A stretch of DNA of 64,000 bases from contig NZ_CP028811.1 in NCBI RefSeq assembly GCF_003055625.1, positions 3,400,208 through 3,464,207 of the forward strand, read 5' to 3'. Source of the stretch: Flavobacterium magnum (GTDB lineage: Bacteria; Bacteroidota; Bacteroidia; Flavobacteriales; Flavobacteriaceae). Shown piece after piece: positions 1 to 8,547 of this stretch. Positions within the stretch are counted from its first letter, which is position 1, and every line of letters starts with the position of its first letter. Under the pieces are notes generated by a model. That model saw nothing but the letters and a program-made list of their open reading frames with translations, made no database searches and was not told the DNA's origin. Made by a program: the position numbers and the translations under genes.

Positions 1-433
1 CAAAATCCTCGCGCAGTGCAGCATCATTTTTCGCAAATATATCCCACGGATGGGCGACCGTCAGGCAATCGTCATGGAACTCCGTGATTTCATAAGCATC
101 AAAATCAACTTCCTCCTGCGTATCCTGTGTAAAGAAAGCTATCACTTCCTCACCTTTAAAAATGGCCTGACCGGGCTCGAGACCCCTGACCATTTCAGCC
201 AATACATCGTTTGGAAGGAAGGACGCGTTGATCATCACGTTTTCCTCCATCTCCACCATCGGGAATTTCTCGGAAAGGTATTCTTCGGTAAGCGTGGTGG
301 TGGTTGACCCCAGATATTTTTCCCATTTCTCGCGGATGGTCAGGATACCGATGCGGATATCAGCCACAGGACGCGTAAAGGTGAATGGGAGCAAGGCGTT
401 GCGGACAGTGCCGTCGAAAAGGATGTAGTTCAT
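1..433 (-). CDS. GlmU-like sugar nucleotidyltransferase family protein (partial, C-terminus outside window)
   Basis: The reverse strand reads open from an ATG at 433 to the window edge, giving 144 codons that begin MNYILFDGTVRNALLPFTFT. This opening, with an aspartate-glycine pair and a conserved TRPVADIRIG segment, is what I recognise from the Bacteroidetes GlmU-family putative nucleotidyltransferase, a pyrophosphorylase-like head usually followed by a left-handed beta-helix. The likely role is sugar-nucleotide chemistry in the cytoplasm, but the substrate cannot be told from this fragment. It lies downstream of rpmE2 on the same strand, with a terminator hairpin at 497-520 between them, so it probably has its own promoter. 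Family assignment is from memory of homologues. Confidence 0.7.
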   Translation of the reverse strand, partial: MNYILFDGTVRNALLPFTFTRPVADIRIGILTIREKWEKYLGSTTTTLTEEYLSEKFPMVEMEENVMINASFLPNDVLAEMVRGLEPGQAIFKGEEVIAFFTQDTQEEVDFDAYEITEFHDDCLTVAHPWDIFAKNDAALREDF

Positions 434-496
434 ATATAGAGGTAGCAAGGTTACAGGGTACCAAAGTAGCAAAGTTTTTTCGGAGGTGAAAATAAA

Positions 497-520
497 AAAG
501 CCTCCCAGATGGAAGGCTTT
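497..520 (-). terminator. Terminator of rpmE2
   Basis: Read on the reverse strand, AAGCCTTCC and GGGAGGCTT form a stem around a short loop and run into a stretch of T, 25 bp after the rpmE2 stop codon. This is a typical intrinsic terminator. Confidence 0.75.
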
Positions 521-544
521 ACTTTATTTTGAAACACGTAAAGA

Positions 545-796
545 TTATTTAATGTGTTTAGCATATTTGGTTTTGAACTTGTCGATACGTCCTGCTGTAT
601 CGATAAGTTTTGATTTACCTGTGTAAAAAGGGTGAGACGTTCTGGAGATCTCCATTTTCACTACTGGGTATTCAACACCTTCGTGAACGATCGTTTCTCT
701 TGTGTCAGCTGTAGATTTAGTGATAAAAACCTCGTCATTCGACATGTCCTTAAAAGCAACTAATCTGTAATTTTCCGGGTGGATTCCTTTTTTCAT
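545..796 (-). CDS. rpmE2: 50S ribosomal protein L31 type B
   Basis: 83 aa beginning [20 protein letters not shown], the standard start of type B L31, followed by the conserved segments [20 protein letters not shown] and a basic C-terminal tail. It has none of the four zinc-ligand cysteines found in type A L31, so it is the zinc-independent form. It is a component of the large ribosomal subunit, bridging to the small subunit. A TAAATTTG box about 106 bp upstream of the start fits a Bacteroidetes promoter, and a terminator follows the stop. It appears to be monocistronic. Confidence 0.95.
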   Translation of the reverse strand: MKKGIHPENYRLVAFKDMSNDEVFITKSTADTRETIVHEGVEYPVVKMEISRTSHPFYTGKSKLIDTAGRIDKFKTKYAKHIK

Positions 797-901
797 GGTA
801 AATTATTTTTCTTTAATTGGCTGCTTTTCGTTTTGCGGCTTTCCGTTTTGAAAGGTATAAACGCCGAACAGCTTTTTGTTTACTTTGTTATTTTAAGCCT
901 G

Positions 902-909
902 CAAATTTA
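902..909 (-). promoter_or_regulatory. -7 box for rpmE2
   Basis: On the reverse strand the bases read TAAATTTG, an exact match to the Bacteroidetes TAnnTTTG -7 element, about 106 bp upstream of the rpmE2 start. No clear TTG -33 element is seen at the right distance. Confidence 0.55.
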
Positions 910-997
910 CAATTATTTCCGAATAAAAAAACTGTTGCGCTTATTTTTTTGAATAATGTGCGTTGTCTATTTTTTCGGCCGTGAGCGGCGGAATTGT

Positions 998-1005
998 TAT
1001 ATTTG
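998..1005 (+). promoter_or_regulatory. -7 box for the DUF4199 gene
   Basis: TATATTTG matches the TAnnTTTG consensus and sits 23 bp before the ATG at 1029. The implied transcript has a leader of about 20 nt. The -33 element is weak. Confidence 0.6.
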
Positions 1006-1028
1006 CAGATTAAAACCACGAAACACCA

Positions 1029-1559
1029 ATGACTTCAATCGTCAAGAAGACCGGCCTTCAATCCGGAATTGCCTTAGGAACGTTATTAATCTTACTGTCG
1101 GCGTACATTTACTTTCAGGACCTGGGCTGGTTCAACAATGTGGTTGTGGGCATGCTTACATTGCTGGGCATCGTTATTTCAGGGACGGCCGCGGCCATAC
1201 TAGTCCGAAGAAAATTGGGGGGCTTCATCACTTTCCGGGAAGCTTTTGCAACGTATTTCCTGACCATTTTTACCGCGCATGCCATGCAGTGCGTATTTGC
1301 AGTAATTATTACGTCATTCGTACTTACTACGGAAACCAAAGTGTCGATGAAGCAGCAAATGTACGAGTTCAACCTGAACCTGATGAAGCAAAATCTTGCA
1401 CCGGAAGCTGATAAGGATAAGATGACGGCATCCTGGCCTGCTTACGATCCATTTTCCGTGAAAGAAGTCATCACACCATCCATTTTGTATTTACTGCGGG
1501 ACTGCCTGTTCGGGTTCCTTGCGGCATTGGTAATCCGAAATAAAAGAGCCTTACTGTAA
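1029..1559 (+). CDS. DUF4199 domain-containing membrane protein
   Basis: 176 aa with several hydrophobic stretches: about residues 13-30, 38-60 and 78-100, and a last segment near 150-168. This pattern of four predicted helices is usual for DUF4199, a Bacteroidetes inner-membrane family of unknown function. Its stop codon (1557-1559) directly abuts the ATG of the GT2 glycosyltransferase at 1560, so the two are co-transcribed. That pairing recurs in Flavobacteria as I recall it and suggests a role next to lipid-linked sugar transfer, but this is inference. A TATATTTG box lies 23 bp before the start codon. Confidence 0.85.
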   Translation: MTSIVKKTGLQSGIALGTLLILLSAYIYFQDLGWFNNVVVGMLTLLGIVISGTAAAILVRRKLGGFITFREAFATYFLTIFTAHAMQCVFAVIITSFVLTTETKVSMKQQMYEFNLNLMKQNLAPEADKDKMTASWPAYDPFSVKEVITPSILYLLRDCLFGFLAALVIRNKRALL

Positions 1560-2519
1560 ATGAATATTTCTGTCGTAATACCGCTTCTGAACGAAGAAGA
1601 ATCACTGAGGGAACTCCACTCCTGGATAGTAACGGTGATGAAATCCAACAACTTTTCGTACGAAATCATCTTTATCGATGACGGCAGTACGGACCGATCA
1701 TGGGAAATCATCGAAAAGCTGTCGGGTGAAAACCAGGAAGTGAAAGGCATCCGTTTCCTGACGAATTTCGGAAAGTCACAGGCCCTGCACGCCGGTTTTG
1801 CCAAAGCCGAAGGCGATGTCATCATCACTATGGATGCCGATTTGCAGGATAATCCGGAAGAAATCCCGGAACTGTACCGCATGATCGTGGACCAGAAATT
1901 CGACCTGGTCTCGGGCTGGAAAAAAAAGCGCTATGACTCGGTTGTGGCAAAAAACCTGCCTTCAAAATTATTCAACTGGGCGGCACGCAAAACCTCCGGG
2001 GTACACCTCAACGATTTCAACTGCGGATTGAAAGCCTACAAAAAAGTTGTCGTCAAAAACATTGAGGTTTCAGGCGAAATGCACCGTTACATCCCTGTTT
2101 TGGCGAAAAATGCCGGATTTGGGAAAATAGGCGAAAAAGTAGTGAAGCATCAGGCGCGTAAATATGGGGAGACGAAGTTCGGGATGGACCGTTTTGTCAA
2201 CGGATTCCTCGACCTGATCACCATCTGGTTCTTATCCCGGTTCGGAAAAAGGCCGATGCACCTGTTCGGGGCATTGGGATCGGTGATGTTTATCATTGGG
2301 TTTTTTGCGGCAGGATTTATCGGAATCAACAAACTCATCAGGCTGTACAGTCACAAGCCGACGGTTTTGGTAACCGAAAATCCCTGGTTTTACATCGCAC
2401 TGGCGACAATGATTATCGGGACGCAGTTGTTTCTTGCCGGTTTTCTGGGCGAAATCATTTTGCGTACGAAAAGCAATGAAGGACGATACAAAATATCTGA
2501 AACACTGAATTTAAAGTAA
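1560..2519 (+). CDS. Family 2 glycosyltransferase (GtrB/dolichol-phosphate-mannose-synthase type)
   Basis: 319 aa. The N-terminal GT-A domain starts SVVIPLLNEEESLRELHSW, has the DDGSTDRSW motif near residues 41-49, and carries the metal-binding DADLQD motif near 92-97. The C-terminal part has two long hydrophobic segments (around 235-262 and 277-305), as in the GtrB/DPMS-like enzymes that move a sugar from a nucleotide donor to polyprenyl phosphate at the inner membrane. It is translated immediately after the DUF4199 protein with no gap. The exact sugar and acceptor are not evident. The length is normal for the family. Confidence 0.88.
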   Translation: MNISVVIPLLNEEESLRELHSWIVTVMKSNNFSYEIIFIDDGSTDRSWEIIEKLSGENQEVKGIRFLTNFGKSQALHAGFAKAEGDVIITMDADLQDNPEEIPELYRMIVDQKFDLVSGWKKKRYDSVVAKNLPSKLFNWAARKTSGVHLNDFNCGLKAYKKVVVKNIEVSGEMHRYIPVLAKNAGFGKIGEKVVKHQARKYGETKFGMDRFVNGFLDLITIWFLSRFGKRPMHLFGALGSVMFIIGFFAAGFIGINKLIRLYSHKPTVLVTENPWFYIALATMIIGTQLFLAGFLGEIILRTKSNEGRYKISETLNLK

Positions 2520-2524
2520 AACAC

Positions 2525-2607
2525 GGAGCGCACAGCCCCGATAGAGCCGGTATCCTTGCTGTAGCGGCAGCGAAAGCAAGATAAAGGCGAAAGCGGGAAA
2601 CAGCTCC
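2525..2607 (+). ncRNA. Structured intergenic RNA resembling the Flavo-1 motif
   Basis: The gap between the glycosyltransferase and the phosphosugar mutase holds nested complementary arms: GGAGC (2525-2529) with GCTCC (2603-2607), CCCG (2537-2540) with CGGG (2594-2597), and an inner CTTGCT/AGCAAG hairpin. The bases around them (AGCCCCGAT, CGGTATCC, GCGAAAGCGGG) match an element I recall as common between Flavobacterium genes, which I believe is the published Flavo-1 RNA motif. Its function is unknown. The name is from memory. The paired arms are seen directly. Confidence 0.6.
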
Positions 2608-2623
2608 TAAAAATAAGCATACC

Positions 2624-4348
2624 ATGGACAAACAACAGATTTTGGATAAGGCCAACGAGTGGCTTACGCCGGTTTTTGACAACGCAACGCAGGAGGCCAT
2701 CCGAAAAATGATGGCTGAGGCGCCCAAAGAGCTTGAGGAAAGTTTTTATAAAAACCTGGAATTCGGCACCGGCGGGATGCGCGGCGTCATGGGTGTGGGT
2801 ACAAACCGCATTAATAAATACACACTGGGGAAAAACACCCAGGGGCTTTCTGATTATATGAAAAGTGTTTTCCCCGGGAGAGACATTAAGGTGGCGATCG
2901 CTTACGACTGCCGCCACAATAGCGACACCCTGGCAAAAACCGTTGCCGATGTGTTTTCGGCCAATGGGATCAAAGTGTATCTTTTTTCTGAATTGAGGCC
3001 GACGCCGGAGTTGTCCTTTGCACTCAAATACCTGGGCTGCCAGGCGGGCATCGTCTTAACAGCATCGCACAACCCTCCGGAATATAACGGTTATAAAGTG
3101 TACTGGGAGGATGGCGGCCAACTCGTGCCGCCACAGGACGGCGAAATCATTAAGGTGATTGAGGCTACGGCATACGGCGACATCAGGTTCAGCGCAAATG
3201 ACAGCCTGATTGAATACATCAGCACCGAAATCGACGAGGCGTTCTGGGCGTCATCGATTGAAAATGCCAGCTTTGACACACCGCAGGAGGCCAAAGATGC
3301 GCTCGAAATTGTGTTCACGTCATTGCATGGCACCTCGATCAGGGCCGTACCCGATGTGCTTGCCAAAGCGGGTTACCGGAGCGTGCATATTGTTCCGGAG
3401 CAGGCCGAGCCCAACGGCGACTTCCCCACGGTGAAATCCCCGAATCCGGAAGAGCCTGAGGCATTGACCATGGCGCTGGCGCTGGCTGACAAGCTGAACG
3501 CGGATATTGTGGTAGGCACTGACCCCGATTGTGACCGGTTGGGCGTGGCGGTAAGAGACAATTCAGGTAAGATGGTGTTGCTCAATGGCAACCAGACGAT
3601 GGTGTTAATGACACATTTCCTTTTGGAACAGTGGCGCAAGGCCGGGAAAATCAATGGTAAACAATTTATCGGATCGACCATCGTATCGACGCCGATGATG
3701 ATGGAACTCGCGGGCGCTTACGGCGTAGAATGCAAAGTAGGACTGACCGGATTCAAATGGATCGCCAAGATGATCAAGGATTTCCCGGAACTGCAATTCA
3801 TCGGTGGCGGCGAGGAGAGCTTCGGATTTATGGTGGGCGACGCCGTGCGCGACAAGGATGCCGTGGCAGCCACATTGCTGGTCTGTGAAATGGCTGCAAG
3901 GGCAAAGGCAAAGGGCAGTTCAGTTTACAACGAATTGCTGCAATTGTACGTTGACTTCGGATTTTATAAGGAACACCTGGTTTCGCTCACCAAAAAAGGA
4001 ATCGAGGGATTGGCGGAAATCAACCAGATGATGGTCGATATGCGCAACAACCCCGTGCAGGAGATTGACGGAGAACGGGTGATTGTGGTCGAGGACTACA
4101 AAACGTCAGTGATGAGAAACCTACTGACCGGCGAATCTGAAACGATGGACATCCCCAAATCCGATGTGTTGATTTATTACACCGAAGACGGTGCGAAAAT
4201 TGCGGCAAGACCTTCGGGCACCGAGCCGAAAATCAAGTTTTACATCAGTGTAAATGCTGAAATTTCAAGCCTTTCGGATTTCGCCGCCGCAGAAAAACAA
4301 CTCGATCTGAAAATCAAAAACATCATTTCCGACCTGGGAATTCAATAG
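2624..4348 (+). CDS. Phosphosugar mutase (phosphoglucomutase/phosphomannomutase family)
   Basis: 574 aa alpha-D-phosphohexomutase of the long bacterial/eukaryotic PGM2-like type. The active-site loop is LTASHNPPEYNGYK with phosphoserine Ser148. The magnesium loop DPDCDRLG lies near residue 300, the sugar-specificity loop GGGEESFGF near 394-402, and the phosphate-binding loop RPSGTEPKIKFY near 529-540. All four catalytic regions are intact. It should interconvert hexose 1- and 6-phosphates in the cytoplasm, feeding glycogen or nucleotide-sugar pathways. The stop codon abuts the ATG of the ABC exporter gene at 4349, so the two are translationally adjacent. Whether glucose, mannose or another sugar is preferred cannot be decided by motif alone. 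Confidence 0.93.
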   Translation: MDKQQILDKANEWLTPVFDNATQEAIRKMMAEAPKELEESFYKNLEFGTGGMRGVMGVGTNRINKYTLGKNTQGLSDYMKSVFPGRDIKVAIAYDCRHNSDTLAKTVADVFSANGIKVYLFSELRPTPELSFALKYLGCQAGIVLTASHNPPEYNGYKVYWEDGGQLVPPQDGEIIKVIEATAYGDIRFSANDSLIEYISTEIDEAFWASSIENASFDTPQEAKDALEIVFTSLHGTSIRAVPDVLAKAGYRSVHIVPEQAEPNGDFPTVKSPNPEEPEALTMALALADKLNADIVVGTDPDCDRLGVAVRDNSGKMVLLNGNQTMVLMTHFLLEQWRKAGKINGKQFIGSTIVSTPMMMELAGAYGVECKVGLTGFKWIAKMIKDFPELQFIGGGEESFGFMVGDAVRDKDAVAATLLVCEMAARAKAKGSSVYNELLQLYVDFGFYKEHLVSLTKKGIEGLAEINQMMVDMRNNPVQEIDGERVIVVEDYKTSVMRNLLTGESETMDIPKSDVLIYYTEDGAKIAARPSGTEPKIKFYISVNAEISSLSDFAAAEKQLDLKIKNIISDLGIQ

Positions 4349-6181
4349 ATGGACGAGAATATTAAAAAGATCATCCCGTTTGCGAAGAAGTACAAGGCGC
4401 ACGTCGTGTGGAATGTGATCCACAACATACTGTATGCGCTTTTCGGTACGCTCGGGATGGTCATGATTTTCCCGGTGCTGAAGGTGCTTTTCGGCAATGA
4501 GGAAAAAGTCACAAAACTTCCGGAGTATAACGGGCTGCTGCACATCGACTCTTATCTTAATGATATGCTGTTTTATTATGTGCACCATTACACTGTCGAT
4601 TACGGGCCGAATTACGCCTTGCTCCTGACGGTTTCGCTGGTCGTGGTCACGTTCCTGTTCAAGAACCTTTTCGGATACCTCGGCCTGCAGCACCTCACTA
4701 AAGTCAAGACGGGTGTGCTTCGTGACCTGCGGGAAAAAATGTTCCAGAAGATTATCGAATTGCCGGTGCCCTATTATTCCGAAAAACGGAAGGGCGACGT
4801 AATGGCGCGTATGCTCGGCGACGTAAATGAAGTGCAAAACTCTTTCTTCATGGTGCTCGAACTCATCGTGAAAGAACCGCTGACCATCCTGTTTTCGCTT
4901 TTTGCCATGATCAACATCAGCTGGAAACTTACGTTGTTTGTTTTCGTATTCATCCCGGTTTCCGGATTTATCATTTCCAAAATAGGGAAATCACTCAAGA
5001 GCAAATCTGCGAAAGCGCAGCAGGAAAATGGCCACCTCATCTCCGTGGTGGAAGAAACGCTTTCGGGCCTTAAAGTCGTAAAGGGATACAACGCTGAGAA
5101 TTATTTTACCAAAACATTCAACGATTCGATCAACCGTTTGTATACGCTGACGAACAGCATCGGGAAAAAGAACAACCTCGCCTCACCGATGTCTGAGTTC
5201 CTAGGCATCATTGTCATTTCGATCCTGCTTTTTTACGGCGGAAATCTGGTTTTGGTCGACAAATCGCTCGATGGCTCACTGTTCATTGCCTACATCGGCC
5301 TGGCCTACAACATCCTCACGCCGGCAAAATCCATATCCAAGGCGTCTTACCAGGTCAAGAACGGACTCGCCGCGGCCGAGAGGGTTTTTGAGGTGCTCGA
5401 AGTTGAAAATACGATTCAGGATAAACCCGACGCTTTGGTCCTGGAGGGATTCCATCACGAGATTGAACTCCGCAACATCCAGTTTTCATATGGTAAAGAT
5501 CCCGTACTGACTAATTTCTCGCTGACGATAAAGAAAGGGAAAACGGTAGCGCTCGTCGGGCAGTCCGGAAGTGGAAAAAGCACGATTGCCAATCTGCTGA
5601 CGCGTTTTTATGATGTACAGCAGGGCGAAATCCTCATCGACGGGCACGACATCAAGAATGTCACCATGCAGTCGCTGCGAAACCTGACCGGACTGGTCAC
5701 CCAGGACAGCATCATGTTCAATGGTACGATCCGCGATAATATCCGGCTTGGAAATCTTGAAGCCACCGACGAGGATGTGGTCGAAGCGCTCAAAATCGCT
5801 AATGCCTACGAATTCGTAAAGGATTTACCGGAAGGCATTTACACGAACATCGGGGACAGTGGCAACAAGCTCTCCGGCGGACAGAAGCAACGCCTCAGCA
5901 TTGCACGGGCGGTGCTCAAAAACCCACCAATCATGATTCTTGATGAAGCGACGTCGGCGCTGGACACCGAAAGCGAGAAATTCGTTCAGGTGGCGTTGGA
6001 AAACATGATGCAGCACCGGACTTCAGTCGTGATTGCCCACCGGCTTTCGACCATACAGAAAGCCGATCTGATTGTCGTGATGCAAAAAGGGCAAATCGTT
6101 GAAATGGGCAACCACGAAGAACTGATGCTCTACAACGGCATTTACCGGAAACTGGTGGAAATGCAAAGTTTTGAATCCTAA
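4349..6181 (+). CDS. ABC exporter, fused permease and ATPase (MsbA-like)
   Basis: 610 aa half-transporter. Residues 1-330 form the six-helix type 1 exporter domain. The ATPase domain has Walker A GQSGSGKST near 404-412, the signature LSGGQKQR near 508, Walker B IMILDEAT near 529-536 and the H-loop histidine in VIAHRLST near 562. It would act as a homodimer in the inner membrane. MsbA-like proteins flip lipid A or other amphiphiles, and a lipid-linked substrate would suit the upstream GT2 and mutase genes, though that is inference. It begins directly after the phosphosugar mutase stop and is followed within 10 bp by a small membrane-protein gene. Confidence 0.92.
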   Translation: MDENIKKIIPFAKKYKAHVVWNVIHNILYALFGTLGMVMIFPVLKVLFGNEEKVTKLPEYNGLLHIDSYLNDMLFYYVHHYTVDYGPNYALLLTVSLVVVTFLFKNLFGYLGLQHLTKVKTGVLRDLREKMFQKIIELPVPYYSEKRKGDVMARMLGDVNEVQNSFFMVLELIVKEPLTILFSLFAMINISWKLTLFVFVFIPVSGFIISKIGKSLKSKSAKAQQENGHLISVVEETLSGLKVVKGYNAENYFTKTFNDSINRLYTLTNSIGKKNNLASPMSEFLGIIVISILLFYGGNLVLVDKSLDGSLFIAYIGLAYNILTPAKSISKASYQVKNGLAAAERVFEVLEVENTIQDKPDALVLEGFHHEIELRNIQFSYGKDPVLTNFSLTIKKGKTVALVGQSGSGKSTIANLLTRFYDVQQGEILIDGHDIKNVTMQSLRNLTGLVTQDSIMFNGTIRDNIRLGNLEATDEDVVEALKIANAYEFVKDLPEGIYTNIGDSGNKLSGGQKQRLSIARAVLKNPPIMILDEATSALDTESEKFVQVALENMMQHRTSVVIAHRLSTIQKADLIVVMQKGQIVEMGNHEELMLYNGIYRKLVEMQSFES

Positions 6182-6190
6182 ACCACCGTT

Positions 6191-6370
6191 ATGAAGAGAG
6201 AATATTTCGGAATGCTGTTCCTGATTGTCTTTGTCGGATTGATCTTCGGGTCTGAGTTCCTTTTCGGCGCGGAGAAAACCTGGGACAACCTGAGCCGCTT
6301 TATCGTCATCTGGGTATTGATCGGTTTCTTTGCAGGCCAGTATTCGATGAAATTCCCCAAAGCATTTTAA
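6191..6370 (+). CDS. Small two-helix membrane protein, hypothetical
   Basis: A 59-aa reading frame starting MKREYFGMLFLIVFVGLIFG and ending at the TAA at 6368-6370. It has two hydrophobic segments, about residues 7-25 and 36-50, separated by a short polar stretch (GAEKTWDNLSR), so it should be an inner-membrane hairpin. It sits 9 bp after the exporter stop and 1 bp before the DUF2971 ATG, fitting tightly into the operon, which is the main evidence that it is real. I do not recognise the family. It could assist the exporter, but nothing in the sequence proves that. Confidence 0.7.
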   Translation: MKREYFGMLFLIVFVGLIFGSEFLFGAEKTWDNLSRFIVIWVLIGFFAGQYSMKFPKAF

Positions 6371-6371
6371 A

Positions 6372-7073
6372 ATGTACATCAGCGACGACAATATCAAGCT
6401 TCCAAACGATCCGGATACGGTAGTCTGGAAATACCTTGACCTGTCGAAATTCGTTGACCTCTTATTGTACAAGAAACTGTTCATGTCGCGGTCAGACAAA
6501 TTTGAGGATCAGTATGAGGGTACCTTCAGCGAACCTACTTTTGAGGAAATCCGGAAGCTGTCCGTCGACAACCCCGACTTCCTCGATTATTACAAGATCC
6601 ACCGCCAGCAGGTGGTAATCAGCAGCTGGCACATCAACGAATACGAGTCGTTTGCGATGTGGCAGATATTTACGCAGAAAAGTGAAGGGCTCGCCATACA
6701 ATCCACTTTGGGCAGGCTGCAGCAGGCACTTGCGGCGGAAAAGGACTATGAGCAGCACATCGGCGAAGTCAACTACATCGATTATAAAAAAGAGTACATT
6801 CCGTTTGAGAATGCTTTTTTCCCATTTCTTTTCAAGCGCAAAAGCTTCCAGTACGAGCGTGAGGTGCGAATCATCTCTGACATGACGACGTACAACATGA
6901 AAATTGACAACGGCGTGAAAATCGACGTCGACCTCTGTAAGCTCATCGGGAAAATCTACATCCACCCGAAATCAGAAAACTGGTATAAAAACCTCGTTAT
7001 TGAGCTCGTTAACCGCCTCGGTTTCCAATTTGATATTGAAAAATCGGACCTGGAAAGCGAGATCTTAATTTAG
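6372..7073 (+). CDS. DUF2971 domain-containing protein
   Basis: 233 aa soluble protein with the DUF2971 hallmarks: an N-terminal VWKYLDLSKFVDLL segment, MSRSDKFEDQYEG, and the central SSWHINEYESFAMWQIF, with a C-terminal KRKSFQYEREVRII motif. The family has no established biochemical role and is scattered among bacteria, sometimes near mobile or defence genes. Here it is simply the last gene of a run starting at the phosphosugar mutase, 1 bp after the small membrane protein. No terminator is obvious before the porin promoter that follows. Confidence 0.85.
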   Translation: MYISDDNIKLPNDPDTVVWKYLDLSKFVDLLLYKKLFMSRSDKFEDQYEGTFSEPTFEEIRKLSVDNPDFLDYYKIHRQQVVISSWHINEYESFAMWQIFTQKSEGLAIQSTLGRLQQALAAEKDYEQHIGEVNYIDYKKEYIPFENAFFPFLFKRKSFQYEREVRIISDMTTYNMKIDNGVKIDVDLCKLIGKIYIHPKSENWYKNLVIELVNRLGFQFDIEKSDLESEILI

Positions 7074-7119
7074 CCTGCGAACGCATTAAAAATGGTCAAA
7101 TAAACTTTCGCAATACCTT

Positions 7120-7148
7120 TTGCGTATATAAAGTTTTTCCTAAATTTG
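7120..7148 (+). promoter_or_regulatory. Promoter of the porin/imelysin/diheme operon
   Basis: TTG at 7120-7122, an 18-bp spacer, then TAAATTTG at 7141-7148: a full Bacteroidetes sigma-type promoter, 28 bp before the porin ATG. Confidence 0.75.
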
Positions 7149-7176
7149 CACCCTATTCTTAAACAGTCTAAATAAA

Positions 7177-8529
7177 ATGAAAAACAATTATTTGTTTTTA
7201 CTGCTCTTCAGTTTCGCCGCAAATGCCCAGACACAGCAGGAAATTGACCGCGAAAAACTCAAGGAGGAAATCAAGAAAGAACTCAAGGAAGAGCTGAAGG
7301 CTGAAGTGAAGAAAGAAATTGCCAATGAAAATTTGTCGGTATTCAATTGGGGGAAATTTGACCTGAACGGCTACGGTGTCGTGAATTATTACAACTACAA
7401 TTACGATACGGACCGCAACCTCAAAGACAAACTTGATGCGGAAAGACTGAACCTGTACCTGGGTTATCAATACAACAAATGGATTCGTTTCCAATCGGAA
7501 ATTGAATTTGAGCACAATGGTACCGGATCGACGCTCGAACTGGACACCCAGGAGGAATTTGGGGAATATGAATCTGAGATTGAAGCGGGCGGAGAAGTAA
7601 AGGTCGAGCAGGCATTCATTGAATTTGGCATCACGCCAACATTTACGATTCGCGCAGGACGCGTTAAAGTCATGTTCGGCCTGGCTCAAAGCCTCGATGA
7701 TCCGGACGATTATTTTACGACACACCGTCCCGAAATGGAAAATGAGATCCTGCCTCTGGGCTGGTATGAAAACGGAATTGAGTTCAACGGGACTTTTTTA
7801 AGGAACCGGTTTGAATACCGTTTCTCAATTACGGGCGGCCTTGATGCCACAGGTTTCAGCTCGCGCGGCTGGATCAAGGATGGTTACCAGCAACGGTTCG
7901 AAATGGCCAATGCAGAGGCGTTTGCTTTCATGGGAAGGCTGGATTATAAATTCGGGCGCAGTGGAAAAAACTACGTCGGGATTGCCGGATACGTCAACGA
8001 CGCTGCGGCGAACCGTCCGAAGAACGACATGAGCGAAACCGCTTATGTTAAAATGATCGATGCACACATTACCTACGACCAGAATTACCTGCGGTTCAAC
8101 TCCATTTTCCTTTTCGGCGATCTCGAGAATTCAGATATCGTATCGAGGAAAAATGCCAGCCTGTCGAACAACCTCGGCGTGAAAAGGACGCCGGTTGCCA
8201 AGAATATGATTGGTTTTTCTGCGGAAGTGGGCTACGACCTGAGGCATTTCTGGGAACCGAAAACCAGGAGATACATTTACCCGTTTGTGCGCTACGACTA
8301 TTACGATACCATGCGAAACGTGGAAGGAAACGTGATTGACAACCCCCGCTGGGAAAGGAGTTCGATTACAGGAGGGGTTAACTGGTACGTTCTTCCGCAG
8401 GTTATTGTGAAGGCGCAGTACTCAAACCGCAGGCTCGGATCGCAGAACGTCAATCCGTCGACGCTGGAGTTTACGGGCGAACGGCAAAAGGAAAACACAT
8501 TTTCAACAGGAATTTCATACGTATTTTAA
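7177..8529 (+). CDS. Outer-membrane porin, phosphate-selective porin O/P-like
   Basis: 450 aa with a signal peptide ending around ANAQTQ (residue 19). A short, highly charged coiled coil (about residues 20-50, rich in EIKKELKEEL heptads) follows, and then a beta-barrel with many alternating aromatic strands and a C-terminal phenylalanine. A periplasmic coiled coil ahead of a barrel is typical of the Bacteroidetes porin group annotated as phosphate-selective porin O/P. It should form a diffusion channel in the outer membrane. It has a strong own promoter and leads into an imelysin and a diheme lipoprotein gene, so the solute may be a metal or its complex. That substrate is inference from context. 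Confidence 0.85.
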   Translation: MKNNYLFLLLFSFAANAQTQQEIDREKLKEEIKKELKEELKAEVKKEIANENLSVFNWGKFDLNGYGVVNYYNYNYDTDRNLKDKLDAERLNLYLGYQYNKWIRFQSEIEFEHNGTGSTLELDTQEEFGEYESEIEAGGEVKVEQAFIEFGITPTFTIRAGRVKVMFGLAQSLDDPDDYFTTHRPEMENEILPLGWYENGIEFNGTFLRNRFEYRFSITGGLDATGFSSRGWIKDGYQQRFEMANAEAFAFMGRLDYKFGRSGKNYVGIAGYVNDAAANRPKNDMSETAYVKMIDAHITYDQNYLRFNSIFLFGDLENSDIVSRKNASLSNNLGVKRTPVAKNMIGFSAEVGYDLRHFWEPKTRRYIYPFVRYDYYDTMRNVEGNVIDNPRWERSSITGGVNWYVLPQVIVKAQYSNRRLGSQNVNPSTLEFTGERQKENTFSTGISYVF

Positions 8530-8547
8530 TCACAAACCATTTTAATT

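Noticed and set aside
956..1411. 151-codon frame overlapping the DUF4199 gene
   Set aside because: It begins before the -7 box and its composition (Cys, Arg and His rich) is not protein-like. The other frame gives a proper membrane protein that abuts the next gene.
2390..2917. 175-codon reverse frame covering the Flavo-1-like region
   Set aside because: It overlaps two well-supported forward genes and a structured RNA and has no family features.
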